Both the position numbers and the translations under genes were made by a program. DNA of 64,000 bases from Trissonchulus latispiculum (taxonomy: Eukaryota > Nematoda > Enoplea > Enoplida > Ironidae): assembly GCA_030248195.1 (NCBI GenBank), contig JASAND010030870.1:1-64000 (forward strand), read 5' to 3'. Below the pieces are notes generated by a model. It had not been told where the DNA came from. It ran no database searches and saw only the letters and a list, made by a program, of their open reading frames with translations. Below, in pieces: positions 12,166 through 25,000 of the stretch. Position 1 is the first letter of the stretch. Each line of letters opens with the position of its first letter.

Positions 12166-12439
12166 AAGATCGTTTTTAAATGCTTCAGGACGATTGAAGA
12201 ATTAATTGGGCCGTACGGAAAATCTGCATAATGGTGTTCTGTTGAAGGCAAAATTAGATAACTTGTCTGCAAAATCGATTATGAAGCCTGAAAATTCCTA
12301 CTTTTTGTTCCTACTTTTTCCTACTTTTTTGAAAAATTGTTCCTACTTTTTTCCTACTTTTCCAAAATCGTCATGTCCGAGGCCTGAAATGGCCCTTTTT
12401 GGACATAAAATCGACTTAAAATAAAATCGAAATTTCGAC

Positions 12440-12735
12440 ATAAATCTAATAAAAAACCACTCGTGTTGCGTTTTAAAACCTATTTTTTAGCGTTTTTAAC
12501 TGTTTCTAGACAATTTTTTCAGAAAATTTTTTAAAAATTGCAAAAATTTTGCATTTTTTCTCTTGTGTGGACCCCATTTTGTGGGGGGGTCTGAGCTCGG
12601 CTTGGATGGGGGGGAGTAGTCCAGGTCGGGTTTGGGGGTGGGGGTCTGGCCTCTCCGTGGGGGGGTTCTCACAGGGGGTAAACAAACTAGCCTGGGACAC
12701 CTATGACACCTATGGTCATAGGTGTACCACCTTTT
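12440..12735. repeat. GC-skewed repeat, copy 2 (inverted relative to 10257-10560)
   Basis: Reverse complement of the block at 10257-10560 with moderate divergence. It includes GTGTGGACCCCATTTTGTGG and GGTTCTCACAGGGGGTAAAC, followed by short ACCTATGACACCTATGGTCA repeats. It lies about 300 bp upstream of the first TMX3-like exon. Confidence 0.55.
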
Positions 12736-13033
12736 TGGTTTGAGGGGGGGGAGAGGTAGAAGGTCCAAATTTCGCTCGGGGGTCCCACCAAAATCCGAAA
12801 TTTGGCAGGAGGACCCTGAACTGAACCCAAGTTTTTTGGCACTTACATGTATATATTTAGATGGGGGGGATACTTATAATCGTCGGCAACCTCACCTCCC
12901 CTAACACACCTATGACCATCACCCCATCACACCTAACCTATGCCTTTTAGTTGTTGTTCATCTTTTTACGTTTAGATCTCCTGCATGTTGATTAAACGTG
13001 TATGCATCTGCTGAATTGTTATATGCATTATTC

Positions 13034-16000
13034 ATGTCCTTCGAAAAGGCCAGTCTTGTTTCTTGTCTTTTCGCTATAAACTCGATTGTGATATGGTCTC
13101 AGGCATCTCGTGGCACAGTATCAGAAGTGCTTGAACTAAATGACAGGTTAGTAACGTGTAAATTAATACGTTGCTTAATGGTTTTAATCTTATTTAGTTT
13201 TCGTAATGTAAAAATACACGATTAGCACTTTAAAACTTTAAGTAAACTTATAGTGTATTTATTTTTAAGTTCTATTAAAAATACAAAATTTATAAGAAAA
13301 TACAGAAAACGTCCATGTAAAAAACTAAAGCTTTTAAAAACTGTGTTAAAATTAAAACAATTTCTTAGTTTTGTAAACTAATATTTTTAACGTCTGGAGT
13401 TTATCTTCATACACCCCCTTTGCACATATTGTGATAATGTATGACCTATCTTCTGGCTTTAAATATGACGTCGGCATGCCCTTTGAACCCCTAGCCACAC
13501 ACAAAGACAAAGGCGTTTAAGACAAAATACAGAATTTACTAGAAAATACAGTATTTACTGGACGAGTTTCAGTAAAAATGGTATTTACGTGTAAAGATGG
13601 GAAGTTTAAAGAAAATTCCATTCTTACTAGTAAATACCGTATTTACTGAAATCGGCCAGTAAATACAGTATTTACTGTATACAGAAATTACTGCGACATA
13701 TACACGTATAACTTAGTTGTAAATGTTTACATGTGCAGGGTTGATACAATGTATTATAGGGGGCAGTGTGGGCTTACCGGTATGAGCCATATAGGATTTT
13801 AATACCTAGCTTGAAGAGCATCTAAAATAACCCTAGAGGCTGCAGTAGTGTCGCTCCCGCTGCTTCACTGCAAGTTTTTTGGGACTTTGAAATTTTCGAA
13901 ATTTTTGGTCCGTCCAAGTGCCGAAATTTGGCAAAATTTAGCCATGGGGTGAAAAAACCCACCCTCTTTTTGGGGGGAAAAACCCACCCGCCTCCTGGGT
14001 CATGGGTTGGAGATACCAGCTCCAAAACATAGCAGCAGGAAGCGCGACTCTTTCTAACCTACGTATGCAAATATCATGTCATTTGGTTCACTCCTGCTCA
14101 TTTTATGACATTTTGAAAATGACACCTACTTTTTGGTCCGACCAAGCCAAAATTTGGCAAAAGTTTGGACCGATGTAACTTTTGACTGGGTTGGGCTAGA
14201 AAAGTTTTGCAAATATCTGCAATGATGGCAAGTCTTCCTCTTTGCACACAGCAAAAATTAGACCGATCCGATGCACCGTTAGACTGGCACATTGCCAAAC
14301 GTGGCGGGGGAAAAACCCACTTTGGGGGGAAAAAACCCACCCAAATTTTTTTGAAAAATTTTTTACCAGCTCAACTGGGAAACAATTCGGGACTGTAGCA
14401 CGATATTATCGAAGACGCTGCGTCACCCTATGCTGTCAGATTTGGACAATTTTGAATACTTGGGTAGCTAGAGGCATAAAACCCTAAAAGTGCAATTTCG
14501 CTGCTGGATGACCCAGCAAAGGTCTAATTGTGACTTTTAATAGCCAATTGTACGTAAAAAACCATTCTCTACACGTTAGAATAATAAGTTTTATCAAATT
14601 ACATCGTTTTTAGCATTTTTCAAAAATTGCCCTATGTTTATGTGTTAAACTTTATGAAACCTGGCCAGTTGATGCAGCATTTTCAACGGCACATGAGATC
14701 TCAAAAAAGCTACTTAGATCGGGTTTTTTGGTTCATACTAACTAAAAAAGGGTTGAATTTTACACTGGAAGTGTCAGAATTGCGATAGAACAATTTTTAA
14801 GACCTGTGAGGGGTGGGTTTATTTTCCCCCCATTTGGGTTTTTCCCCATTGGGTTTTTCCCCCGCTACTTTTTGCATTATACCGCTCTAACGGCACAACC
14901 TAGAGAAGTGCAAATAGGCTTAAAAGAAAGTTCTAAGTACGCCAAGTACGATGGTATATAAAGTTCTCAGATTGTCCTTATAATAAAAAAGTTCCAGCCA
15001 AAATCCGAAAATGTGGGTTTTTCCCCCCATGGCTATTTGCCTGGCCACCCTGAATTACTAGACCAAAGCGGATTGTATGTATGTGTAGGGCATCTGTTGC
15101 GCTTCATGATGATATATGCCGCAGTGCTCTAATCCCTCCGATGCGACCTGGGGGTAACCTGGAGTTGGCGGGGGGAAAACCCACATGCGGGAAAAATCCC
15201 ACTTTTCAAAATTGAATATTTTTCAAAGCTTAGTAGATGTGTTAAAGGTATATACCAAATTTTCAAAAGTCACTATGACCTCAATTTTTCAACAAAAACT
15301 AATATAGTTTGATGCAGTTGTACTAGAAACAACCCGCTCGTTCATTTGGAACGGTTAGAAATGCTCCTGGCAATTTGCCAAAAAATTTTCGGGGTGGGTT
15401 TCTCTCGAATATGGGTTTTTCCCGCATTGGGCTTTTCCCGTCAGTTTTGTACAATTTATCTTACTAACGGCGCACCCTAGAGAGGTGTTCTATAGCTCAT
15501 AATACATCTTACGACTAGGCCTAGCTGCCTGTATAGTCAGTATTTCAGTATCTCAAACCAGTAAAAAGTTCTGGCCAAAAATCTGAAAAGTGGCATTTTT
15601 TCTCGCTTGACTTACACGTTTTCCCCGGTAGGGGGCAGGTTCGACATGAAAATGGAAATTTTGCGTATATATTCGGCATGATGAAGCTAAAAAATTTCGC
15701 CCTGTAAGAGTTGCCTGGTTTAAAGGTACGTTGGTTTCGGTGTTTTGTTTTTAGATTTCTTGATGTGAAAAATGAAGGAGCATGGCTAGTGGAGGTATGT
15801 TTGGTTTACTATGATCAAATAGGTATACGATTATGAATTCAACCTCAATGAATTATGTAGTCAGACCAGTCAAATTAATTCTGGCCCCGGGAAAATTGAT
15901 CCAGGTGCGTACCCAGCATTTTGAGGAGAAGGTTTAGGGTATCATAGGGGTCGCGGCAGCGACCCCTATAATATGTGTGAAAAGTGGATGGAGACAGTGT

Positions 16001-19000
16001 AAAATAAGCTGCGCAGAAGCTGCGCAAAATCCTGCGCAGATTTCATGCGCAAATTGTAGAGCACATCGAGTTTAGTATGTCTGTGAAGTTTCAGCCCTGT
16101 ATCACTTACCGTTAAAAAGTTGCGCCCCGGACCGGTTATGGCGGCGATGTTTTTTTCCGGTTTCTCCTATTTGATGGTTGTATTGTACATAATGTTCGCC
16201 GCTTTCACGTGATCTGCAGCGGTGGGCCAACCTAAAGGGCTATGGGGTCTAGTAGTACCCTCTAAAGAATTTAAGAATCACAACTTTTTTTGCGCCGCAG
16301 CTGCGCCACAGCGCCGCAGTGGCGCCGCAAAGTCGGCTCATAGCGAAAAGTGACCATTTTTGTGGTCGTCGCTCAGGCCGAACGTTACGAGCTGGAGCTG
16401 ATTTCTTTTTACATTCAGAAATTACATATATTGAACTAACTAACGGTCCAGGTTGCGTTTCTCTATCACTTCCCTAGCGACCACAGTGGCCCGTCAAAAA
16501 TGGCGAAAATTCGAAAAAAAGAAACATCGAAATTTCTCGCTATCTATTCAACTTTGAAAGCTCAAATCTTCCATACAATGGTTTTCTGGCACGGAGAATC
16601 GATTCCCGCAGCTAGTTTTACCGTCAGACCCACCCATCTTACTGGGCTGGTTCCACTTTGCCGTCGGAAGGGTCAAGTCGGAAACCGCTTCCTGGAGGTC
16701 CATAGTAGGCTCTACCTGGCCTCTCAAAACTTTGTCTATAGTGGTTTTCTGGTGTGCCCAGCTCATTCCCGGTATCCGTTTTGCCGTCCGACGTGTCTAT
16801 ATTGCTGGGCTGGTTCTACTTTGCCGTCGAGAGGGTCAAGTCGGAAACCGCTTCCTGGAGGTCCATAGTAGGCTCTACCTGGCCTCTCAAAACTTTGTCT
16901 ATAGGGGTTTTCTGGTGTGCCCAGCTCATTCCCGGTATCCGTTCTGCCGTCCGACGTGTCTATATTGCTGGGCTGGTTCTACTTTGCCGTCTGCAGGGTC
17001 AAGTCGGAAACCGCTTCCTGGAGGTCCCTAGTAGGCTCTACCTGGCCTCTCAAAACTTTGTCTATAGGGGTTTTCTGGTGTGCCCAGCTCATTCCCGGTA
17101 TTCGTTTTGCCGTCCGACGTACATACCTATTTAGCTGGGCTGGTTCTACTTTGCCGTTTGAAGGGTCAGTCGGGTGGGAGGGTCAAATGGTCGAAAATAA
17201 AGTTTCTCAAAAGTGGTCAAATTTGGTATCAAATGAAAGCCCTAAGTGAGCTGAGCAACTTTTGTCATAGAACTGCATACCCAAAGTGGCTGTAGAGTGC
17301 TGTGGTGGGGTGGGGTGGGGACTAAGGCGATTTTGGGTAAAAATAAAATTTTTCAAAAGTGGTCAAATTTGGTACCAAATGAAAGTCCTAAGTGAGCTGA
17401 GCAACTTTTGTCATAGAACTGCTTGCTCAAAGTGGTTGTAGAGTGCTGTGGTGGGGTGGGGACTTAGGCGATTTTGGTTCAAAAATAAAATTTTTCAAAA
17501 GTGGTCAAATTTGGTACCAAATGAAAGTCCTAAGTGAGCTGAGCAACTTTTGTCATAGAACTGCTTGCTCAAAGTGGTTGTAGAGTGCTGTGGTGGGGTG
17601 GGGACTTAGGCGATTTTGGTTCAAAAATAAAAATTTTCAAAAGTGGTCAAATTTGGTACCAAATGAAAGCCCTAAGTGAGCTGAGCAACTTTTGCGGTGT
17701 CGGATTTATGCCTTTCTCAACCGGAATTTAAAGGATAGACATAGGCCCAACACACATATTATCCCCTTTTGTGCGGAGCATTTTTGTTACTTGTTTTTAT
17801 ATACTTTGAGGTCGAAGCTTTGAAACCCGAAAGTTTTTCAATAATGTCCGCTGTGAGGTTCCGTTAATAAAATGCCCATTCACTGCAAGAGGCATAAGTA
17901 TATAGATAGTTTCAGGCATGGGCAACGCCTACACCACGCCTACATACACCGGTGTAGGCTGGACCAACGCACCCACGCAAGGCAAAATGAAGGACCCACT
18001 CAAGTGCAAGGCGCCCGAAGGGTGCCGTCGAAAGACCCACGCGGGCGCAGGATGCGCGCTTTCAAAATATCCACTCAGACGCAGTACACGCTCTTTCAAA
18101 ATAAGAAGGCTTCATGGTAACAGCATTCTTCTGTTACTGAAATTGCATGCTGCAGATTGCAGATCACTGCTTTTTGCAAATAATACTGCGTAATTACTCA
18201 GGCGAGCTTAAAAATACGCAGTCAAAAAATAACGCACCCAAGAACAGAGCCGAAAATTCGGTAGTATAAATTCGGTAGAAAATTCGGTATATAGTACGAA
18301 TTTCAAGAGTGACAACATTTACTGTATTTTGGGGGTTCTGGCTTCTTCTGGTGGGCTGCGGCCCCCTCAGCCCCCCTGACCTCTTCAATTCTACATTGAT
18401 CCTTCCGTCTGCAGTTTCTTTTATACGTACTTTCTGCCTAAGCAGGCGTTATTGAAGTTTGCAGAATTTTGCACTAAAATGTTGATGAAATTCTCAAAAG
18501 TAGGGGCTTCAACCTCCCATTCCAACTCCTTCCCAGGATAAGCCCGGTCAGCTAGTAATTAAAATTTTCTCGCAGTGTCTTGTATGAGTGCAGAGCTATT
18601 GCTGCTTTGATTGGTTGTGCGAACTTATGCAGTATAGTGTCAGTGAGCTGTGATTGATAGAACTCCGCATTGAGATTTCTGGCAGTTACATGATGATTTA
18701 CAGTATATAAGCTCCTTGAAACTTTATTTGTTGCGAAGGTCACCATTTCCGCGAATGGTAGCAATTTTCGTTAACTTCTCGAACATTTTTCCAGGAAAAC
18801 TTGGCTGCGGAAGTTTAGCTCAGCTAGCTTCCCATGAATTTCGGCGTATTAATTCAATTTTTTCGTGAAATGTCTGTGCGAAATTAGGCAATTTTGACGA
18901 AAATTACTACCTTTCACAAAGTTCGCGAAAATTAAAGTTTCTAAAGAGCTGTATTCTGGTTCCTAGAATATTCACAGTTGTTCCATAGATTGAAAGCCAC

Positions 19001-22000
19001 GTATATACTATGTATGGCATATGAAATGGCTACAAGGAGATTGTTGAAGATTTGTCTCCGGTGCTTTCTCCGTCCTACCGACTGTCATGACATTTTTAAT
19101 GCCGTAATCCTTAATCAGTCTTGAATTTATGTATGTAGTTTACGTTTTACTTGTGTACTGGGTTTACTTTACTGGGGGGCGGGGGCGCCCTCCCACTTTT
19201 CGGGTTCCCCCCCCCCACTCGGCCCACCCCACTTTTTTGGGCTTCCCCCCCCCCCACTCGCTATAAGGTGCTCAGAAAATGCCAAATTTTAAGGATTTTT
19301 GGTCAAAATTTTCAAAAATTTTCCGGCTTTAGATTCCGGATTTCCGGATTTTCGAGCATTTCCGGCATTTTTGAGAACTTTTTTGTTTCACCATGCAAAA
19401 TACGCCAAAAATACCATTTTTTGGCTCATTTTTGCAAAAAATCTTTCCCCCCCCCCGAAAATATCTTCCCTCCCCCGGGCCCCCCCCGGGAAGCCCCCCT
19501 CCGGAAAAATCCCTAATTTCCGAATTTCCGGATTTTGGTCAAAAATCGTCTATTTTGGTGCTCAAACTTAATGTTTGAGCACTTTTTAGCATAGTTATAG
19601 CAGTATGTGTACAACACAGGCTATTTTTACTGCATTTTTAGAAATTTTAGACCATTTCATTCCCCCTCCCACTCACCCCGCCCCCACTTTTTTCGCCTAA
19701 AATAAACCAAGTGTGTATACGGTGGTGATGCACAGCATTACAGGGTATTTTTTACCGGGGGGGGGCCCCCCCGAAATTGACCTCCCTCCCGAAAATGCCT
19801 CCCCCCCCCCGAAATCGCCCCCCCGGGATTTTGGTCTGCCCCCTTAATGAGGTCTACATTTTTTCCAAAAATGGTCAAATTTTCAAAAATTTTCCGGCTT
19901 CGCCGGAGGTTTTTCGTAAAAATGGCTCTTTATACCTTAAATCCTGGCATTTTTGAGAACTTTTGTGTTTCACCATGCAAAATACGCCAAAAATACCATT
20001 TTTTGGCTCATTTTTGCAAAAAATCTTCCCCCCCCGAAAATATCTTCCCTCCCCCGGGCCCCCCCCGGGAAGCCCCCCTCCGGAAAAATCCCTAAAGAAT
20101 ACCCTGTGCAATGCAGCGCAAAGCGGAGGTTCGCCTGTTTGGGCCATGCCATACGGGTTGCCGCAAAACATGCTTCATCACGTAGTGCCAATGTTAGCAA
20201 CGCTTCGAACCTGGCGAAGACCTCCTGGGCGACCTCCATAATTTGACTTCGGACGGTGTTTGAAGATCTGGAATTCTTGTCTAGTCCTATTTTTATGACT
20301 GCCGTTGGAAGGCCAGATGGTTGTCTAGCTGCGCTAACATGGCTGCTGATAGATCTCAGTGATTGAAGGAGACTCGTTCGTGATGGTAACCATTGTGATG
20401 TGCAGCGATCCTTAGGGAGTATCGGGCGCCTCTAGCCCGGCTGTATGGATTCGCTCCGCTAGGCCCCACAGAAGATAATGATGATGATGTGTAGGGATGA
20501 AGCTATCTGTTGCCAGGATTACGTAAGCAAGTAACCACAATGTACTCTAATGATCAACTTGATCGTCCATCCAATTTGTCTTGTTTGTTTTTTCAGTTTT
20601 ATGCACCTTGGTGCGGCCATTGTAAACAGTTGCAGCCCATCTGGGAACAGGTGGGACATTCTCTGTCCGATTCCCCAATCCGAGTGGGTCGTTTGGATTG
20701 TACTCGTTTCACGTCTGCTGCCTCTGCACTAGATATTCGCGGATATCCTACAATCAAATTGTAAGTACAATTAAGATTCTCTTCCCTTATGCGGAATTCT
20801 TGCTATTATACTTTTATATACTACGGCTGATAATGCTACTGTGGCTCTATAATGGCCACATTAGTTCACGTATATATTGTTTGCAGTTTTCGCAATGGGG
20901 AAGAATTTTCGTACGAAGGTGATCGTTCTCGAGAAGCAATAGTTGATTTTGCCTGGAAAACTCATGGGTAACGTTTGACTTGTCTGATGGAATTCCTTGT
21001 CTTTGTAAAATGGAATTGCAAAATAGGATAGAAAAGTTCGTTTTGTAAATGTATATGATAAGTGTCTATTTTGACTATTTTTCCACTTCCTTGAAAGCTT
21101 TACTTGTTGTATAATAATGTTGTGTAATTGTCTGTTCAGTTTAATTTTAGACCAGCAGTTCGACTGCATTCTGGTGGCCAGACCAAATTTTTGCAGGATA
21201 TTTATAATCGACACTATATGAAAGGATTTTTCTTATTGATAGCTCCTGCAGATTTGGCTGATGATGAGCTTAAGGTTGATTTTGCAATATTTTGAGTTTT
21301 GACGTACAATATATATGAATGTAGTGTGCTTTACTTTTCTGACTAATTGATTTCTCTGTAGTGTACTCGTTTTCTGCGCCTTTAGCAAGAAAGCGATTAT
21401 ATATGTATTCATCCTAAATTGTGGTGATCATTTCCCTTGAAAATGATGCCCTGAATCTTAGAGACCCCTTTGTGTTTAGTCAGTTATTGCGATATTTCAG
21501 GCTTCGTTGACTGTCTATTTAAACTATTTAAACTCAGGTGGTAATACTGCTTTTGGTGATATTTTTCTTCGCTGCGCCAAGCATATTTGTAACTAACTTG
21601 TCCTGTAAACAACTATTGACAATGTTTTTGGCATTATATAAGCATCTGCTCCAGGGGCACACCCAGGATTTTGAAAAGGGGGGGGGTCGAGCCAGAAAAA
21701 ATTTTTTGCCTTCTCATGAGACATTTACGCTGGGGGGGGGGGGGGTGGCGGTGGCGAAGTTTTCAACAAAGAGTTCGTTTTGGGAGCCACAAAAATGACG
21801 GGGGGTCGCCGACGCGAGGGGGTCTGGGGAGGGCGGAGCCTCCCAGAAGTTGAGAAAATTTTTGAAATTTTGAAAAAAGCCGTAATGGAAATCTTTAAAA
21901 AGATTTCAATAAAAGTTGAGAAATTCTTTGACATAATGGCAAAATTTGTATTGGAAAGCTTGAAAAGATTTGAGTAAAAAGCTCTGCTTAGTTATTAATC

Positions 22001-25000
22001 ATTGTTGTTATCATTGTTAAAATTTTAGATTGTTAAAATCGATATAGAATAATGCCGCAGGCGCGACAAATTAAAAAACATGACGTAGAAAAGCAGACAT
22101 GCACTTTTTTGAAATCGAGATAGAAAAGTACCGCAGCCGCGAAAATTCAGTAAAATGGAGGTAGAAAAGCGCCGCAGGTTCCAAAACGTTGTAAACGTTA
22201 ATACATAATAGCGCCGCAGGCGAGAAAAAATTTTAAATTCAGTTAGAAAAGCGCCGATGGCCCGAAAAATTTTGAAAATTCAGTTAGAAAAGTGCCGAAG
22301 GCGAGAAAAAATTTAAAAATTGGGATAGAAAGCGCCGCAGGCGAGAAAAATTTTAAAAATCGGGATAGAAAAGCGTCGCAGGCGAGAAAAATTTTAAGAA
22401 TCGAGATAGAAAAGCGCCGCAGGCGACAAAAATTATAAAAATTAAGATAGAAAAGCGCCACAGGCGCGAAAAATTTTCATAATTTTTAATTTGATGCACT
22501 AAAAATAGCTCAATTTTTGCTTTCTCCCCGAAAATTCCCGGGAGGGGTCGGAACCCCCAAACCCCCCCTCGGTGCGCCCGTGTCTGCTGACTAGTATCCA
22601 CCACAAATTAGGTACTGCTTTTGCATATCATGATTTTTAAGATACTTCACATCAGTAAAGTTTGAATTCTGAATTTTAGTCTGATTATTATACGGTGGCC
22701 GAGAAGATGTTCAATAAAGTGTATTTTTATGAAGCTGAACCGGCCAGTATTCCAAGGGTAACGCTAAATGATTTTATGTTTGTGTTTAAAATATTGCTAT
22801 TATTTCCGCCAGTTGGCATTTTTGAAGTCACGTATTTATGGTATACTTTGTGGGACAGTGGGCGTCCTTATTTGCCTGTACTGTTTCATAACAACTTGTC
22901 ATGTGAAAATTATGACAGTCCCTGACAAGGAGGATAATTTTGTCAGTGACGATGTCATTTCTTTGGCTTGTACTCTAATTAATAGGTTTGCCTGTCTCTG
23001 AATTCGGAGAGTCACAGCAGGGGCGCTATCTACACCCCCACCCATCAAAATTATGTATACATACGGGCTGGGCTGGGCTGAAGGCTGGGTGAATAACATG
23101 TCAACTCTGTTCCGACTTCAGGAATTCGGATAACATATTCATTGTGTACCTAGTACGCAGGCAGGCTTAAGCTTTAAATGTACAAACATATTATGCAAAT
23201 GCGTTTGCTGCTCAAAATTAGATATTACGTTGAAATGCAGTACATATCACGTCAAAGTACAATCTGGGCGTAGTCCTAAATCTGGCGAAATGTAGCGATA
23301 TTGGCCGTATTTCGCTAAAACTTTCGCGAAATGTCTCCAAATTTTAGCGATAAGCCCCAACCATTAGCAATATTTGGCTAAAAATATATCATGGGGTAGC
23401 TCGGAGAGCACCCCATAATATGAGCTAAAACGGTCAAATGCAGCCTTTGAAAACGTTAATTAAGCAAAACTAATTAACGGTAAGGAGTTGAGAGCTAAAA
23501 TTTGCATTTCTGAAATCTCCAGGCCAAGAGCTTTCGAATGATACCAAACTTGCCCGGAAAAAATGAACTTTGAAAAAATCGACTTTTCTGACCACTTTGT
23601 ATGTGTGGTTTTTTTTTCTGTTGTGTTCGTCCTTTACGCTTTTGTACAATTTTGTGTCCAACGGATTTTTCACATGGCTTATGGTGGTAACCTTTACCTA
23701 TTATTATCTTGTTAGCATAACCATGAACCTGTTCACTATTGATTATTTTTGCCCAATTTTGCTCCTAGCGATTTTTACAGACTGTCAAACATGGGGTTGC
23801 GAAGCGTTTGGACTTAGAAATTTTTCGAGGCCCCAACATAGAAAATTGTCAAAAAGTCGTCTAAAATAGCGTTTTTCGGCCATTTGGTGGTGCGCATATA
23901 TAGTAAATCGGGGGCGCTGAAAACGATGAGCATATCGCCGAAACCGACGGATGTAACCCTCGGGCTGCATGGCGCCCGTGGTTCCTCGCCCAGGGTCAAA
24001 GTTGGGAAAAGTCCCCAAAAACAGCTATTTTCGGCCATTTGGTGGTGCCCATATATAGGAAATCGGGGTCGCTGAAAACGATGAGCATATCGCCGAAACC
24101 GACGGATGTGACCCTCGGGCTGCATGGCGCCCGTGGTTCCTCGCCCAGGGTCAAAGTTGGGAAAAGTCCCCAAAAACAGCTATTTTCGGCCATTTGGTGG
24201 TGCGCATATATAGTAAATCGGGGGCGCTGAAAACGATGAGCATATCGCCGAAACCGACGGATGTGACCCTCGGGCTGCATGGCGCCCGTGGTTCCTCGCC
24301 CAGGGTCAAAGTTGGGAAAAGTCCCCAAAAACAGCTATTTTCGGCCATTTGGTGGTGCCCATATATAGGAAATCGGGGTCGCTGAAAACGATGAGCATAT
24401 CGCCGAAACCGACGGATGTGACCTTCGGGCTGCATGGCGCCCGTGGTTCCTCGCCCAGGGTCAAAGTTGGGAAAAGTCCCCAAAAACAGCTATTTTCGAC
24501 CATTTGGTGGTGCCCATATATAGGAAATCGGGGTCGCTGAAAACGATGAGCATATCGCCGAAACCGACGGATGTGACCCTCGGGCTGCATGGCGCCCGTG
24601 GTTCCTCGCCCAGGGTCAAAGTTGGGAAAAGTCCCCAAAAACAGCTATTTTCGACCATTTGGTGGTGCCCATATATAGGAAATCGGGGTCGCTGAAAACG
24701 ATGAGCATATCGCCGAAACCGACGGATGTGACCCTCGGGCTGCATGGCGCCCGTGGTTCCTCGCCCAGGGTCAAAGTTGGGAAAAGTCCCCAAAAACAGC
24801 TATTTTCGGCCATTTGGTGGTGCGCATATATAGTAAATCGGGGGCGCTGAAAACGATGAGCATATCGCCGAAACCGACGGATGCGACCCTCGGGCTGCAT
24901 GGCGCCCGTGGTTCCTCGCCCAGGGTCAAAGTTGGGAAAAGTCCCCAAAAACAGCTATTTTCGGCCATTTGGTGGTGCCCATATATAGGAAATCGGGGTC

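Larger units (their letters stand above)
9286..13033. repeat. Intergenic stretch between MMUT and TMX3-like gene, repeat patchwork
   Basis: No host gene is visible. Two stretches rich in TTCCTACTTTT repeats (9716-9815, 12297-12370), bounded by CAGTGCTCGGACA (9702) and the inverse of CAGGCCTCGGACA (ending 12386), resemble the ends of the element at 30243-32051, but no target duplication flanks them. A GC-skewed block at about 10257-10560 is repeated in inverted orientation at 12440-12735. A third repeat (11600-12165) recurs at 13935-15045. ORFs here are short and follow the repeats. Confidence 0.6.

Noticed and set aside
9702..12386. A single delimited hAT-like element
   Set aside because: The ends resemble those of 30243-32051, but the flanks GCTAAACA and AAATGGCC do not match, and an inverted repeat pair crosses the right boundary. 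Kept only as a repeat patchwork.
17918..18193. Small protein-coding gene of 91 codons
   Set aside because: No start context, splice support or family similarity; it lies deep in a repeat-rich intron.
22695..22925. Extension of TMX3-like exon 22680-22757 to the end of its open frame
   Set aside because: Family similarity stops exactly at a GTAACG donor (22758); the rest of the open frame reads as intron.
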